This document shows positions 7,845 through 15,078 of a stretch of 64,000 bases of DNA, one piece after another. Both the position numbers and the translations under genes were made by a program. Position 1 is the first letter of the stretch. The number at the start of each line of letters is the position of its first letter. Below the pieces are notes generated by a model. The model was not told where the DNA came from. It ran no database searches and saw only the letters and a program-made list of their open reading frames with translations. Source of the stretch: Syntrophales bacterium (GTDB lineage Bacteria; Desulfobacterota; Syntrophia; Syntrophales; UBA4778); the NCBI GenBank assembly GCA_028712885.1, contig JAQTPK010000004.1:1-64000 (forward strand), read 5' to 3'.

Positions 7845-8366
7845 TCAGTTAAAATCTCCTATATGATAGCTGTGACTAAAGCAGTCGAGCACCAATTCCA
7901 GGTCGCCGCTCTTATTCGATCTCAGGACATTGCGGGTGATATTGTGAACCCGCCGCTCTTCCTCCTGTTTCTCTCCCGGATGAGCGTCGAAGTCGCTTTC
8001 TCCGCGCGTGAACCGGACAACGTGCACCAGTTCGTGCGTCGCGATATATAAAAGAAGCGGAAAGAGCTTTATAAAATTAACTCCCCGGTTTACGGCGTCC
8101 AGGATGCGGTCGTCCTGAAGGCAGATCCGGTACAGGTAATAACCCGGGGCATTTTCGCCTTCATCTCCCTTCCGGCAGTAATAGCGGCAGAGGTGGGCGA
8201 AAGCGTCCCTTTTCACTTCATGTTCCTTGAGCTCGGCGAGGGTTCTGAAGTCGTAGCGGCCCTCCTTCAGGTCCGCCTCGCTCAATCCGAAATATTTTCT
8301 GACCATTTCTTCGGCGTTTCCGAAGGACCTGTTTACGATCGAGATCTGCGGCGGGCTGAATAACAT
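7845..8366 (-). CDS. HEXXH-motif putative metalloprotease-like protein
   Basis: A 173-residue soluble protein of unknown function with a zincin-type motif in IATHELVHVVRF (HELVH), in a helix preceded by a hydrophobic strand (FIKLFPLLLY). Downstream acidic residues in EKQEEERRVHNI could give the third zinc ligand. The C-terminus is YHIGDFN. No signal peptide is seen. Such small HEXXH proteins are common in deltaproteobacterial genomes, but I do not recognise a named family. It probably shares a transcript with the FmdB-type gene downstream. Confidence 0.65.
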   Translation of the reverse strand: MLFSPPQISIVNRSFGNAEEMVRKYFGLSEADLKEGRYDFRTLAELKEHEVKRDAFAHLCRYYCRKGDEGENAPGYYLYRICLQDDRILDAVNRGVNFIKLFPLLLYIATHELVHVVRFTRGESDFDAHPGEKQEEERRVHNITRNVLRSNKSGDLELVLDCFSHSYHIGDFN

Positions 8367-8424
8367 GGCCGGGCCTCAAAATGATTTCGCGCTTAAATAT
8401 AGGGATTCCGCCCGATTTGTCAAT

Positions 8425-8465
8425 ACCGGAAATACAGGCGTCAGGCAAATGGCATCAGGCATTGG
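8425..8465. repeat. Heptad border repeat (CATCAGG class)
   Basis: Units ACAGGCG, TCAGGCA, AATGGCA, TCAGGCA in 7-bp register between the HEXXH gene and mlaD. Class E; related tracts lie at 10037 and 57902. Confidence 0.6.
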
Positions 8466-8565
8466 GATCCGGAAGCCGGTGTACGGCCGGGCAGGAATTG
8501 TATTTACCTGATATATTTAAAAATTTTTATTGTGCGGGCCCGAAAAAGAGAGATTCCGGGACAGA

Positions 8566-8603
8566 CTGCCTCGACCCGATTCCGGACTCTGAACCCTGGA
8601 CTG
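8566..8603. repeat. Heptad border repeat (CTGAACC class)
   Basis: Units GATTCCG, GACTCTG, AACCCTG, GACTGTT run directly up to the mlaD stop codon. Class F. Confidence 0.6.
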
Positions 8604-10025
8604 TTAACGCGGTATTGGCGACGTGGTCAGCAGGTACTTCAGGTCCTCATCCTCGAATTTTATCGAGAAGCCCACGAAAGGAGATGAGGTGCTCGTGTTG
8701 AAGGGATCATCCCATCCGGCCGACAGGTAAACGTGCTTAATGAGACGATACTCGCCGTAGCCCTTCACGTGGGTTTGCCTGTTCGAGCCGCGGCCGAAGT
8801 CGAAGGCTTCGAAGGTGAGCCTGAGCTTGTCGTTGAGCATGTAGTAGTCCATGCCGAGACCGCCGTAATTTTCGAACAGGCCGCCCCTGAGGACCAGGTC
8901 TTTGAAGCGCTTTCCGATCTGGGCGCTGAAAAGGAGCTTGTCCTGATTGTATTCGGTCGTGGTGGTTGTTACGCCGTTCGACGTCGTCTCGATCGTCTGC
9001 CTGCGGCCTTTCGGATCGCTCACCAGTCCGAGAAGATAGAATTTGTCCTGCTTGGGCTGGATGCGCAGTTCGAGATAGTTCTTGGCATCGCTGCGGTCGA
9101 ACAGATACTCGCCCCGGTAGCTCAGGAATGTGCGGAACTGCTCGGCTTTATTTATATATCGGCTGATTCCGGAAAGGCTCTCGTTCAGGTTGTCGACCGT
9201 TTCCTCGTCGTTGACGAGTCTCCCGATCGTGCCTCTGCCCTCATTGATCTTTTTGGAAATGTCATTCAGGGCGGCCAGGGTCTTATTCAGGTTGTCGGCG
9301 ACGGACTTATCCTTGAGAAGAGTGCCGACAGTCCCCTTCCCCTGGTTCACTTCATCCGTAATCTGGCTCAGCGCGGCGAAGGTTCTTTCCATTTCCTTCG
9401 AGGCCGATTTCAGGTTCGTGACCATTTCCGTGAAATTTTCGTCATTCCGGGCGACAACCCGGTTCAGGTTCTCGCTGAAATCCCTGACATTATAAAGTAT
9501 TTTGCGGATCGATTCCTCCCCTTCCGGAGTCCCCAGGGTATTGCTCAGCGATGACGTCACGTTCTTGATATCGTCGGCGATCAGGGTAACCTGGCTGAGG
9601 AGACGGTCTATATCCGCCTGTCTTTCCGTGTACTGGATCGTTTCTCCTTCCTTCAGGTAAGCACTCTTCTCTCCGGGTATCAGGCTGCCCGGCATGACTT
9701 CGAGGTATTTATCTCCAAGCACTCCGTGAGTTCGAATGGCGGCGCGCACGTTACGGTCGAGCCTGACATCCGGGCGTATCCGCAGCTTGACCACGGCTTT
9801 GCCGTCTTTCAGCTCGATGCTTTCCACCTGGCCGATTTCCACGCCCGCCATCTGGACCGCCGACCCCTTCTCCAGCCCGGAGACGTTGTCGAAAACGGCG
9901 GAAACGTCGTATCCCCTCTTTAATCCGAAGCCGGGCTGCCCCACCCGGAAAGACATATATGCGAGGACGACGAGTCCAATAAGGACGAATAATCCTACTT
10001 TCGCTTCCGTACTTATCGCGGGCAT
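8604..10025 (-). CDS. MlaD-like MCE lipid-transport protein with C-terminal beta-rich domain
   Basis: A 473-residue MCE protein, the periplasmic lipid-binding component of an Mla-type transporter. A single N-terminal membrane helix (VGLFVLIGLVVLAYMSF, about residues 10-28) anchors it. The MCE domain covers about 38-120 (SGLEKGSAVQMAGVEIGQVES, then RTHGVLGDKYLEVMPG). A long helical region (about 130-300) follows, containing two copies of a GxGT(V/I)G..L module near 230 and 265. The last 170 residues look like alternating amphipathic beta strands ending in VGFSIKFEDEDLKYLL, as in outer-membrane barrel proteins. E. coli MlaD is much shorter, so the extra part may reach the outer membrane (inference). 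It is the last gene of ddl-mlaE-mlaF-mlaD. Confidence 0.88.
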   Translation of the reverse strand: MPAISTEAKVGLFVLIGLVVLAYMSFRVGQPGFGLKRGYDVSAVFDNVSGLEKGSAVQMAGVEIGQVESIELKDGKAVVKLRIRPDVRLDRNVRAAIRTHGVLGDKYLEVMPGSLIPGEKSAYLKEGETIQYTERQADIDRLLSQVTLIADDIKNVTSSLSNTLGTPEGEESIRKILYNVRDFSENLNRVVARNDENFTEMVTNLKSASKEMERTFAALSQITDEVNQGKGTVGTLLKDKSVADNLNKTLAALNDISKKINEGRGTIGRLVNDEETVDNLNESLSGISRYINKAEQFRTFLSYRGEYLFDRSDAKNYLELRIQPKQDKFYLLGLVSDPKGRRQTIETTSNGVTTTTTEYNQDKLLFSAQIGKRFKDLVLRGGLFENYGGLGMDYYMLNDKLRLTFEAFDFGRGSNRQTHVKGYGEYRLIKHVYLSAGWDDPFNTSTSSPFVGFSIKFEDEDLKYLLTTSPIPR

Positions 10026-10036
10026 TGAGCCTCCAA

Positions 10037-10078
10037 AATCAGGTCTCCGGCATCAGGCATCGGGCTTCAGGTACCACA
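10037..10078. repeat. Heptad border repeat (CATCAGG class)
   Basis: Units TCAGGTC, TCCGGCA, TCAGGCA, TCGGGCT, TCAGGTA in 7-bp register lie inside the operon between mlaF and mlaD. Class E. This tract was evidently tolerated inside a transcription unit. Confidence 0.65.
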
Positions 10079-10149
10079 AGAGAAGAGCTAAATACAACGT
10101 TTTTTCCTTTTGTTCCCGAAGCCGGGCGCCTGCAGCCTGAAGCCGTAGT

Positions 10150-10905
10150 TTACATGATCTGAATAGGACCTTCCGTGCTTCCGGAAAGAAACTGAACCAG
10201 AACCGGATTTTTCGAAGCACGGATCTCCTCGGGCGTCCCGTATTCGATTATTTTTCCTCCGTAGAGGAGCGCGATCTTGTGGCCGACCCGGAAGATCGAT
10301 TCAATATCGTGGCTGATAACGATGCAGGTCAGGTTGAGATTTCTCTGTGTGTCGATAATGAGCTGGTTTATGGCCTCCGTGAGGACCGGGTCGAGCCCCG
10401 TCGTGGGCTCATCGAAAAGGACAATCTGCGGATGGAGCGCGATCGCCCGCGCCAGCGCCACCCGTTTTCTCATGCCGCCGCTGAGCTCCGAAGGCATCTT
10501 CCCTTCCACGCCGGTCAGGCCCACGGCTTTGAGGCGCTCCGCCACGACCTGCCTTATTTCCTCGTCCGTCATTTTCGTATGCTCGACCAGGGGGAAAGAG
10601 ACGTTTTCTCCAACCGTCATCGAATCGAAAAGGGCGCCCTCCTGGAAAAGCATTCCGAATTTCTTTCTCACCTCGTTCAGCTGTTTGTCGTTGAGCTTCG
10701 TGATGTCCTCGCCGTCCACAACGACCTGGCCGCTGTCGGGGCGGATCAGGCCGATAATATGCTTCAGCAGCACGCTCTTTCCCCCGCCGCTCCGCCCGAT
10801 GATGACGGTCGTCTGCCCGTCTTCGATGTTCAGATCAAGGCCGTCGAGGACTTTCTGCGCGCCGAATGATTTGTGTATGTCTTTAAGCTGAATCATATCC
10901 TGCAT
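10150..10905 (-). CDS. mlaF: Mla-type ABC transporter ATP-binding protein
   Basis: A 251-residue cytoplasmic ATPase that powers phospholipid movement between the membranes with the permease MlaE. Walker A is GRSGGGKSVLLKH, the Q-loop is FQEGALFDSMTV (typical of MlaF), the signature is ELSGGMRKRVALARA, Walker B is IVLFDEPTTGLDP, and the switch is VISHDI. The open frame extends much further upstream into mlaE, but the real start is MQDMIQLKDI (ATG 10905) or the second ATG at 10896, just after the mlaE stop. The next gene is the MCE protein. No mlaB or mlaC homologue is present in the window. Confidence 0.93.
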   Translation of the reverse strand: MQDMIQLKDIHKSFGAQKVLDGLDLNIEDGQTTVIIGRSGGGKSVLLKHIIGLIRPDSGQVVVDGEDITKLNDKQLNEVRKKFGMLFQEGALFDSMTVGENVSFPLVEHTKMTDEEIRQVVAERLKAVGLTGVEGKMPSELSGGMRKRVALARAIALHPQIVLFDEPTTGLDPVLTEAINQLIIDTQRNLNLTCIVISHDIESIFRVGHKIALLYGGKIIEYGTPEEIRASKNPVLVQFLSGSTEGPIQIM

Positions 10906-10915
10906 GTGTTCCAGG

Positions 10916-11695
10916 TTAGAACATGATCGCCGTGAGGAAATAGTCCGCCACCAGGATGGAAATGGATGCCAGGACGACGGCTTCGGTCGTAGCCCTTCCC
11001 ACACCTTCGGCGCCTCCGCGCGTATTGAACCCTTTGTAGCATCCCACGAGGGACAGGATGAGTCCGAAGCAGGCTGCCTTGACAAGTCCGTTGTATATGT
11101 CGTTCAGCGTGACCAGCTTGGTTATATTCTTTAAAAACAGACCTTCGTTGATCTGAAGGACATGCACCCCTACGAAATAACCGCCCGCAATGCCGACGAA
11201 ATCAGAAACGACGGTCAGGATAGGAACCATGGCGATGCCTGCGATAATCCTGGGGACGATCAGGTGCTGGATGGGATTGGCCGCCATGACATAAAGGGCG
11301 TCTATCTGCTCGGTCACGCGCATCGATCCCAACTCGGCGGCCATGGCGGAACCGGCCCGTGCCGTCACCATCAGGGACGTAAGAACCGGCCCCAGCTCCC
11401 TTGTCATTCCAAGGGCGACGGTTGAGCCGACGAGGCTCTCGGCGCTGAACATCCGGAACCCGTGGTAACCCTGAAGAGCCATGACCATGCCGGTAAAGGT
11501 CCCCGTCAGGACGACCACGAAGATCGACTTGACCCCGACGAATTCCATCTGTTTCATTATATTCTTGAATTTCAAGGGGGGGCGGACGGCCCAGGAGAGA
11601 ACGGAAAAAAAGAGGAGCAGGATTTTCCCCGCCTCCTCCACGTTGCGCAGAACGGCCTTGCCCAGATTGTCAATTAAAGAGAGAAAACCCTTCAT
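10916..11695 (-). CDS. mlaE: Mla-type ABC transporter permease
   Basis: A 259-residue inner-membrane permease of the MlaE family with five or so hydrophobic segments. The family core TGTFTGMVMALQGYHGFRM and MTARAGSAMAAELGSMRVTEQIDAL is present, followed by PRIIAGIAMVPILTVVSDF and a C-terminal GRATTEAVVLASISILVADYF. The ATG at 11695 overlaps the ddl stop in an ATGA, so translation is probably coupled to the ligase gene upstream. Only 10 bases separate it from mlaF. Confidence 0.93.
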   Translation of the reverse strand: MKGFLSLIDNLGKAVLRNVEEAGKILLLFFSVLSWAVRPPLKFKNIMKQMEFVGVKSIFVVVLTGTFTGMVMALQGYHGFRMFSAESLVGSTVALGMTRELGPVLTSLMVTARAGSAMAAELGSMRVTEQIDALYVMAANPIQHLIVPRIIAGIAMVPILTVVSDFVGIAGGYFVGVHVLQINEGLFLKNITKLVTLNDIYNGLVKAACFGLILSLVGCYKGFNTRGGAEGVGRATTEAVVLASISILVADYFLTAIMF

Positions 11696-12756
11696 AGGGG
11701 ACCTTTTTTGCGGGCATGCGCCTCCAGGGAAAATCTCAATACCTTGCCGATCAGATCCGCCTGGCTTATTCCTGAAGCTGCCGCCTGATGAAAAAGGACC
11801 GTGGAAGGAGTCATTCCGGGAAGCGAATTGGGCTCGAGGACGGCAACCCTCCCGTCTTCCCGGACGAACATGTCTATTCGAGAATAGACTTTCAGCCCGA
11901 GCGCGATGAACGCCTTGACCGCCACGTCCTGAATCTCTTTCAGCTTCTCCTCCGGGAGGCGCGCCGGGGTTTTGTTTTCCCCCTGGCCGTAGAGGAATTT
12001 ATCTTCCAGCGACAGGATTTCCGTTGTGGGGATGGTCTCCGAGGGGGTGAGCGCCTGCGGCCTTTCGTTCCCGAGAACGCCGCAGGTAACCTCCATTCCC
12101 GTCAGGAATTCTTCCACCAGCACCGTGTTGTCCCACTCGAACGCGCTGCCGAGCGCGTCCGGAATTCCTTCCAGGGACACGACTTTCTTAACCGCCGTGC
12201 TGCACCCTTCCCGCGTCGGTTTGACCACGCACGGGAAGCCTATCCTGTTTCTGATGCTTTCCAGGATCCCGTTTCTCTCCTCGGATGTCCATTCCTCTTT
12301 CGACACGGCCACCGTCGCCGGCACGTCTATGCCGCTCAGGGCCAGGACTTTTCGCGACGCGAGCTTGTCCATCCCGAGCGCGGAGCCGAGAACTCCCGAC
12401 CCGGTATAGGGAACGCCCAGCAATTCCAGCAGCCCCTGCAGGCACCCGTCTTCTCCGTATTTGCCGTGCAGGCCGATGCAGACCAGGTCGACCCGGTCCT
12501 TGATTTCCTCATACCGGATCCTTTTTGCCTCTTCGGCGAGATCCGTTTCAACGTCGACCGTGCTGTTCCTCATCAGCAGCTTTATCGGTATTTCCCAGAG
12601 GGAGCAGCGGCTGTCCATGAAGATCGGGATCGGCTCGTATTCATTCCGATTCATCTTGGAAAACAGATTTCGTCCGCTCTCCAGCGAAACCTCCCTTTCG
12701 GAGGAAACGCCGCCCATGATAATTCCGATCCTCAGCTTTTTACTTTCTTCGGTCAT
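11692..12756 (-). CDS. ddl: D-Ala-D-X ligase paralogue with S150C and Y216F triad changes
   Basis: A 354-residue ATP-grasp ligase that joins D-alanine to D-alanine (or another D-hydroxy or amino acid) for peptidoglycan. EREVSLESG (E15 equivalent), GMDKLASR (K97), the R of the RID motif and the metal residues of LEPNSLPGMTPST are intact. Aligned on E. coli DdlB, the E15-S150-Y216 triad is altered: REGCS has Cys where DdlB has S150, and EDKFLYG has Phe where DdlB has Y216. Phe at this position is known from Leuconostoc D-Ala-D-Lac ligase and from other F-type Ddl. Start set at MTEESKK (ATG 12756). It heads the mlaE-mlaF-mlaD operon through an ATGA overlap, which ties a wall ligase to lipid transport. 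A Tyr-type paralogue lies at 13817. Confidence 0.85.
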   Translation of the reverse strand: MTEESKKLRIGIIMGGVSSEREVSLESGRNLFSKMNRNEYEPIPIFMDSRCSLWEIPIKLLMRNSTVDVETDLAEEAKRIRYEEIKDRVDLVCIGLHGKYGEDGCLQGLLELLGVPYTGSGVLGSALGMDKLASRKVLALSGIDVPATVAVSKEEWTSEERNGILESIRNRIGFPCVVKPTREGCSTAVKKVVSLEGIPDALGSAFEWDNTVLVEEFLTGMEVTCGVLGNERPQALTPSETIPTTEILSLEDKFLYGQGENKTPARLPEEKLKEIQDVAVKAFIALGLKVYSRIDMFVREDGRVAVLEPNSLPGMTPSTVLFHQAAASGISQADLIGKVLRFSLEAHARKKGPL

Positions 12757-12795
12757 GCTCCCTGATCGGTCTCCCTCTTTTAAATATGCCTTCGC

Positions 12796-12870
12796 CAGTC
12801 GTAAAGTGTAAGGCGTGAGGCGTTGCAAAAAGTTTACACCTTACACCTTACGATTCACACTTTACGTTTA
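12796..12870. repeat. Paired heptad arms (GTAAGGC class)
   Basis: A left arm (GTAAAGT, GTAAGGC, GTGAGGC) and a right arm (TTACACC, TTACACC, TTACGAT, TCACACT, TTACGTT) of complementary sequence face each other across about 15 bases. Class A. The right arm runs to the stop codon of the barrel gene. Confidence 0.7.
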
Positions 12871-12872
12871 TC

Positions 12873-13652
12873 CTAAAAGCCTATACTCAGGCCGACATAT
12901 GGTCCCGACAACTCCACGTCCGCAAAAACGTCGCTCACGTTGTCCACTTTCAGCTTCATGTATCGGTAGCCGCCGTGAATATCCATGAAGGGGAACGGCG
13001 TGTAGGAGATCTCGGCCAGGGCATCGTAGAATCTGTTTCCCGAGTAGCCGATCCCGGTGAATTTGGCCCTGGCTTCGAGGATATTCGCCAGCAGTCCCGC
13101 ATGGACGCCGATTCCTACCATGGGAACAGGAATTCCGAACGTCTCTTTCTTCTCTCCCGCCGCGGAGGAGAAAAGTCTCGCCTCGCCGTCGAGGTATTTG
13201 ACTTTGCCGATCACTCCGATGGAAAATCCGGCCAGGACGTTTTCGAGATTAACTGCGTCGTACTGATATTCGAGATCGAGCATCTTCAACTTCAAATCGG
13301 ACTCGACGTTGGTGCCCATCGCGTAAGTCTGTCCGTTGAAGACGATATTCCTGGTGAGAACCTTTGAGCCCGAGAAATCGACCTGGCTGTAAGCGAGACC
13401 GGCATGGTGCCTCCCTCCCCCGATATAGGCTTCCACGGAAGGGATATTCTTATTGCCGATATCCAGATCGTCCTTGATGCTGAACTGCGTCCCTGTCACG
13501 CCGTCAGCGTCAACCTTCAGATCCCCCTTCAGGGAGGGAAACCAGTAGAAGACTCTTGCCCCCGCTTCGACTGCTGAGGCCGGCGCGGAATAGATGAATA
13601 AAAATGAAAAAACCGAAAACAGGACGGTCCACTGAAACAAACGGCGGCTCAC
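12873..13652 (-). CDS. Putative outer-membrane beta-barrel protein
   Basis: A 259-residue exported protein. It has a signal peptide (basic MSRRLFQ, a hydrophobic stretch, cleavage after APASA near residue 27), then alternating amphipathic strands with aromatic ends, and ends in GPYVGLSIGF with terminal Phe, the usual barrel-assembly signal. The size fits an 8-10 stranded barrel. No enzymatic motif is seen. The start is a GTG (13652) with AAAGGAG 7 bases ahead. It has its own promoter. Its place between two cell-wall ligase genes suggests an envelope role, which is inference only. Confidence 0.75.
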   Translation of the reverse strand: MSRRLFQWTVLFSVFSFLFIYSAPASAVEAGARVFYWFPSLKGDLKVDADGVTGTQFSIKDDLDIGNKNIPSVEAYIGGGRHHAGLAYSQVDFSGSKVLTRNIVFNGQTYAMGTNVESDLKLKMLDLEYQYDAVNLENVLAGFSIGVIGKVKYLDGEARLFSSAAGEKKETFGIPVPMVGIGVHAGLLANILEARAKFTGIGYSGNRFYDALAEISYTPFPFMDIHGGYRYMKLKVDNVSDVFADVELSGPYVGLSIGF

Positions 13653-13718
13653 TGCAGGACTCCTTTCCCGGGAGGCGAAAAACGCAAAAAACCCTACAAT
13701 TACAAAGGCTCGGACGGG

Positions 13719-13747
13719 AATATAATGTTCTTTTCTCTTTTTGTAAA
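13719..13747 (-). promoter_or_regulatory. Sigma70-type promoter of the barrel gene
   Basis: On the minus strand: TTTACA (13747-13742), a 17-base spacer, TATATT (13724-13719). The predicted start near 13711 leaves a 60-base leader to the GTG. Confidence 0.65.
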
Positions 13748-13816
13748 GCTATTTAAGTTAAGTTCACAGTTGAACTGCAAACAGGGGAACTGAGAACTCC
13801 TGCCCTTCCGTTTCTG

Positions 13817-14872
13817 TCAGAGCGGCCCGAGCTTTTCCCTGTGCACCCGCAAGGCGATTTCGATGAGGCGCGACAGCACCATGGACGGCAGCATCCCATT
13901 TTCCGCCGCCTGCTCAAAGAAGAAGGAGGACGGGGCCATTCCGGACGAGGAATTCGGATCGGTGATCAGAACCCGGCCGTCCTTCAGGACAAATCCGTCT
14001 ATCCGGCCGTAGCACCGGAAGCCGAGCGCCCGAAAAGCGCGCACGACATCCTTCTTGATCACATTGATAAGGTCTGCGGGAATATTCTTCGGCGGGGTGA
14101 ATTTCCGGCATCTTCCCGGCATATATTTATCATTGTACGTGAAAAAATCGCTCTGGGGATGGATCTCGGTAAGGCTGAGCGGAACCGGGCCGTTCTCTTC
14201 ATCAAGGACGATTGACGAAAATTCGATTCCGTCCAGGAATTCCTCGGCCAGAGCCGCATTATCCCAGCGGAGCGCCTCTTCGACGGCAGCGCCTGTCTCG
14301 CCGCGTTCCCTGATAATCGCCACTCCGATGCTGGAACCCTCCCGTGGAGGTTTGATGACGAAAGGATAACCGAACTTTTCTTCAAAATCCCGCTCGACTT
14401 CCTCCCTTCGCTCGGCCCACATTTCTTCAGTTACAAGCATGCTCCGGGGAACGCCGAGGCCTTCAGCCTGGAGAATTTTCTGCTGGATATGCTTGTCCAT
14501 GCCCAATGCCGAGGCAAGGACTCCGGGGCCGGTGAAGGGCAAGCCGAGCAATTCCAGCAATCCCTGTATGCACCCGTCGTCACCGTACTTTCCGTGGAGC
14601 GCGATGAAGGCGAAATCGATCAGATCCTTCAAATCCTCATAAGCCACGTGCTTCGCTTCTTTTTCGAGACGCTCCGAAATGTCCACCGTCGTGTTCTGGG
14701 ACACGAGCTGCCAGGGGATAAGCCACAGCCGGCCTGCGTTGTCCATGAAGAGGGGCACGGGGGCGTACGCCTCCCGGTCCAGATTGTCGTACACATTCCG
14801 TCCGCTGTTGAGCGACACCTCTCTTTCCGAAGACATCCCGCCGAATATTACTCCGACCCTTAATTTTTCCAT
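13817..14872 (-). CDS. ddl: D-Ala-D-Ala ligase paralogue with E270D substitution
   Basis: A 351-residue ATP-grasp ligase clearly paralogous to the product of 11692-12756; they share NTTVD, LHGKYGDDGC-type and SALGMDK blocks. Here the DdlB triad is intact: EREVSLNSG (E15), REGSS (S150), NDKYMPG (Y216). The metal-binding end is changed: LITDPNSSSGMAPSS has Asp in place of E270 and lacks the usual LPGMT. So each paralogue keeps what the other has lost. It may be a functional D-Ala-D-Ala ligase with altered metal binding, a ligase for a different substrate, or a degenerating copy. Start at MEKLRVGV (ATG 14872); the longer frame begins inside repeat sequence. Confidence 0.8.
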   Translation of the reverse strand: MEKLRVGVIFGGMSSEREVSLNSGRNVYDNLDREAYAPVPLFMDNAGRLWLIPWQLVSQNTTVDISERLEKEAKHVAYEDLKDLIDFAFIALHGKYGDDGCIQGLLELLGLPFTGPGVLASALGMDKHIQQKILQAEGLGVPRSMLVTEEMWAERREEVERDFEEKFGYPFVIKPPREGSSIGVAIIRERGETGAAVEEALRWDNAALAEEFLDGIEFSSIVLDEENGPVPLSLTEIHPQSDFFTYNDKYMPGRCRKFTPPKNIPADLINVIKKDVVRAFRALGFRCYGRIDGFVLKDGRVLITDPNSSSGMAPSSFFFEQAAENGMLPSMVLSRLIEIALRVHREKLGPL

Positions 14873-14910
14873 GCTGCTCAATCCATGATTTACTTTATTT
14901 CTTTTGAATC

Positions 14911-15056
14911 CCAAATTACAAATTCCAAATCACAAACAATACACAATTTAAAAAAATTCGAAATTTCAAAAAACTTTTCAATCTATTCTCTTCGGTGTTT
15001 TGACATTTGAATTTTGGATTTGTTTGGGATTTGGTGCTTGGGATTTGGCATTTGTT
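14911..15056. repeat. Paired heptad arms (CCAAAT / ATTTGG class)
   Basis: The left arm has units CCCAAAT, TACAAAT, TCCAAAT, CACAAAC; the right arm (15005-15056) has TTTGGAT, GGATTTG, GGATTTG, GCATTTG. The arms are complementary in kind and separated by an AT-rich stretch of about 60 bases. Class D. They fill the gap between alr and ddl. Confidence 0.7.
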
Positions 15057-15078
15057 CGCACCTTCCCAATTTCGTTTT

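Noticed and set aside
10906-11085. A longer N-terminus for MlaF (frame open to 11085)
   Set aside because: It would overlap mlaE by about 170 bases, and the added residues are not ABC-like.
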